Origin: Gimesia aquarii
Lineage (GTDB): Bacteria > Planctomycetota > Planctomycetia > Planctomycetales > Planctomycetaceae
DNA length: 64,000 bases
Assembly: GCF_007748195.1 (NCBI RefSeq)
Contig: NZ_CP037920.1
Span: forward strand, 7,002,062 to 7,066,061
Reading direction: 5' to 3'
Part shown: piece after piece, positions 61,821-64,000 of the stretch
Numbering within the stretch: position 1 is the first letter of the stretch
Layout of the letters: each line of letters begins with the position of its first letter
The notes under the pieces: model-generated
The model's input: the letters and a program-made list of their open reading frames with translations, nothing else
What the model was told of the DNA's origin: nothing
Databases searched by the model: none
Made by a program: the position numbers and the translations under genes

Positions 61821-64000
61821 TCAGGGTTTCTGCAGAGCGTTCCAGAAGCGGGCACTGTTTTGCCGACGCGTATGATATTGCGTTTGGTCCTGCTGTAACA
61901 CCTTATCGTCTGGATAATTCTGGGTTGGATAGGGATACCCCCCCATCTCCCGAAACGGTAGTGGTTTTACTGATTGCCCTAGAATTGTGTGCAAATTAGC
62001 GTCTTTGTCCCAGCCGACATTATGCAGGATAAAATCGCGTTTCCAACCAGGTTTATCTGGTGCTGCTGATACTGCAAATCGTAACCGCATCTCATCGCCG
62101 GCGCCCATGATCACCAGACGATTGTCAGCAGATTCCACTAAAGTTTTCACATCACCATAGCGTGTAAACCCCCCTTGCATCGGTGGCCACTGGATGTCTG
62201 ACGACAGACTTTCATAATCATAACGTTCCGGGCCATTTCCAGGATGATTAATGGGAGTGGAAAACCCGCGATATTTCAATGTCGCTGATTCCAGCGGCAG
62301 CACTCTCATCATAAATTCCGCTGATTCTTCGTCTACAGTGAAAAAAGCCTGATCCCAGTAGAATTCCATATTTGTATTAATTCGTACGCGATAATCGTTA
62401 GTTAAGAACTGGTCTGCCAAATCAACGGCAATTGTTTTCGTCTTCCCGCCAGGAAATCCCATGAAGGGCATGACAGTTTTCCATTCGCCGTTCTCATCAG
62501 GAACCGACAGAGACGGCGGCCGAGGCGACGGCATCGATGGATTTTCCGATAAAGCCAAGTTGATACCGGTATCTGTCGGATAAATCCAACCGGTCAGAAA
62601 CAATTTCAACCGTGGTGGCGTCTTCGTATTCAGTACCGCTTCAGTATTCAGGTCCAGTTCCAGAAAATGATCCTCGGTCAGCCCCTGGCGGTACTTTTTG
62701 TTGAACGTTTTCGCATATCTATCGTCGGCGTCTTTGATCTCAGATAGGACGTCATGGCCTTCATGATTAATTGCGGCCACTGGTGTTTGCGGATGCTGTA
62801 CCGTATGAATGTCAACTTCAGCTATTTCAGGAGGACCTACCTTTTCATTCGTATAGATTTCCACATCTGATGGATGATAGACGGCCATCAGTTCTACCAT
62901 GTCGAAGTAACCGGCTTCCCACAACTCTTCAGTGACCCGCAATTCATAGAAACCGTCTTTTTCTTTTAAACGGTCGCCATCAATTTTGAGAAATTCCCAG
63001 TCACGACAAGGGGCCACAATGCCTTTGCCAAACTGCAAGCCGATAGGCGCCGCCCAGAGCAGATCTGTATAAAAAGAAAACTGTTCGCCATCCCAGGTAT
63101 AGAGATAAGGACAAGATCCCATCAAAGTCTGCTTCTCATAAATTCGCTGATCGGTTTTCACATTGATAATATTTACAGGAATTCCATTAGTCCATAGGAC
63201 ACGAATCGCTTCAGCCACAGTTTGTTTACCAAGACCAAAATGTGTCGACTGCCCCGCTACAATTTGTGGCTGATAAATCGTACCACTCCGTAGTTCCAGC
63301 AAACTTCCAATTCCGTAATGATTCACACGACCACTGGCTGATTTGACTTCTCCTTTAACCTGTTCTGCTCGGAGTGAAATATCAAGCCAATGGTAATCAT
63401 TGCCTTTATTTTGCCTTTGAACGATTTGGTTTTCTGTAACGGCAATCACATCGAGGCTACCGTCCTGATTCAGATCGTACAGCAAGATTTTTTGAATCGG
63501 CTTGGGAAAAACGATCACTTGATCTTTCACATAGACAGTTTGACCTGCCTTCTGCTCAGCTGTTCCCAAACATAGCTGCAATCCATTAGGACTCGACGCC
63601 ACAACATCCAAAACTCCATCGTTATTTAAATCCCCTGTTAGTAATATTGTATTCTCAGCGTTGACAGGCTCTGACTCTTTGAGTGGCCGCACGCTGGCAA
63701 TCTGCACGCTTCCTGGCAGAGGTCGGTTCGTCTCTACCAACATCATCTGTGCTCTGGAAACGCCAATCAAATCCCATGAACCATTGCGATCAAAATCAAC
63801 CAGTCGACATTCCTCAAACTGATTAATGACTGACTCTTTTTCTTTTGCGTCAAATTGTCTCCAGCGAAATCGGCCATGGCGTAAATTTTCCAGATAGCCT
63901 GCCTGCTTCGATTCACGGCTGCATAAGATCAAATCAAGATCGACATCCCGATCCCAGTCAACACGTACAATAGAGGTCGCTGCCAGACTGTCAGGAGGTA
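61821..64000 (-). CDS. FG-GAP/ASPIC (CRTAC1-like) protein, 5' end cut by window edge
   Basis: The reading frame runs from the stop at 61821 to the right edge without interruption: upstream of the internal TTG at 63932, more FG-GAP sequence is readable (VRVDWDRDVDLDLILCS), so the start is outside. Over 720 residues are visible: FG-GAP repeats (DFDRNGSWDLIGVSR, DLNNDGVLDVVASSP, DLNQDGSLDVIAVT), an ASPIC/UnbV-like section (GIGSLLELRSGTIYQPQI, STHFGLGKQTVAEAIRVLW) and a C-terminal domain of about 430 residues (YLYTWDGEQFSFYTDLLW onward) with no recognised family. Surface or secreted location is expected. Confidence 0.85.
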   Translation of the reverse strand, partial: PPDSLAATSIVRVDWDRDVDLDLILCSRESKQAGYLENLRHGRFRWRQFDAKEKESVINQFEECRLVDFDRNGSWDLIGVSRAQMMLVETNRPLPGSVQIASVRPLKESEPVNAENTILLTGDLNNDGVLDVVASSPNGLQLCLGTAEQKAGQTVYVKDQVIVFPKPIQKILLYDLNQDGSLDVIAVTENQIVQRQNKGNDYHWLDISLRAEQVKGEVKSASGRVNHYGIGSLLELRSGTIYQPQIVAGQSTHFGLGKQTVAEAIRVLWTNGIPVNIINVKTDQRIYEKQTLMGSCPYLYTWDGEQFSFYTDLLWAAPIGLQFGKGIVAPCRDWEFLKIDGDRLKEKDGFYELRVTEELWEAGYFDMVELMAVYHPSDVEIYTNEKVGPPEIAEVDIHTVQHPQTPVAAINHEGHDVLSEIKDADDRYAKTFNKKYRQGLTEDHFLELDLNTEAVLNTKTPPRLKLFLTGWIYPTDTGINLALSENPSMPSPRPPSLSVPDENGEWKTVMPFMGFPGGKTKTIAVDLADQFLTNDYRVRINTNMEFYWDQAFFTVDEESAEFMMRVLPLESATLKYRGFSTPINHPGNGPERYDYESLSSDIQWPPMQGGFTRYGDVKTLVESADNRLVIMGAGDEMRLRFAVSAAPDKPGWKRDFILHNVGWDKDANLHTILGQSVKPLPFREMGGYPYPTQNYPDDKVLQQDQTQYHTRRQNSARFWNALQKP

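Overview
The window looks like a piece of a planctomycete chromosome, most likely a Gimesia/Planctomyces-type member of the Planctomycetales. I infer this from a set of traits seen together: two DUF1559 proteins with prepilin-type N-termini, a sulfatase, a Tat-exported Gfo/Idh/MocA oxidoreductase, several FG-GAP/ASPIC propeller proteins, TPR proteins, a CE15-type esterase, SGNH and SMP-30 proteins, and many short lipoproteins. Base composition looks moderate. I saw no rRNA, tRNA, CRISPR array, insertion sequence or phage gene, so this is ordinary chromosome rather than an obvious mobile island. Both edges cut genes: an M24 peptidase at the left and an FG-GAP protein at the right.

Layout. 1-5 kb: Xaa-Pro peptidase, Zn/Cd-type P-type ATPase, and an AroD-AroE fusion with altered active-site residues. 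5-10.6 kb: an 18-cysteine secreted protein, a phosphate-selective-type porin, a His-rich ZIP transporter, a Fur-family regulator and two small membrane proteins. 10.7-19.4 kb: CE15-like esterase, 1,000-residue TPR protein, a lone ExbB/TolQ-type channel protein, PhyH dioxygenase, NIP-like aquaporin, SMP-30 protein. 19.4-26.5 kb: GT39-like membrane glycosyltransferase, HTH-receiver protein, a long leader without a gene, a HAD-fold protein lacking its nucleophile, a FabZ-like dehydratase, and pyrE-pgi. 26.7-35.3 kb: LysM/L,D-transpeptidase, then a LolD/MacB-type ABC ATPase, a permease with a His-rich loop, two secreted proteins sharing a CCFG domain, and a tandem pair of 396-residue CPFCS proteins. 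35.4-46.7 kb: 2-hydroxyacid dehydrogenase, a 629-residue orphan, Gfo/Idh oxidoreductase, small lipoproteins, DUF1559, an FG-GAP/TPR pair and a degenerate phosphoesterase. 46.9-55.9 kb: the moxR-DUF58-transglutaminase operon and a histidine kinase-NtrC-sulfatase operon joined by overlapping stop and start codons. 56-64 kb: DUF1559, FMN reductase, SGNH hydrolase coupled to a haem-c/FG-GAP lipoprotein, an NHL-type propeller, and the partial FG-GAP protein.

Two themes stand out. The first is transition-metal (probably zinc) handling: P1B ATPase, ZIP carrier, Fur-family regulator, and the ABC cluster at 28.3-32.7 kb, whose composition resembles zinc-regulated MacB-like/DUF3299 clusters of proteobacteria. 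A 16-bp direct repeat precedes that ABC gene. This cluster, with the tandem CPFCS proteins beside it, is the best candidate here for an undescribed system. The second is a set of proteins that keep an enzyme fold but have lost catalytic residues: the AroDE-like fusion, the HAD-fold protein and the purple-acid-phosphatase-like protein. All functional calls come from reading motifs by eye; no database search was run.
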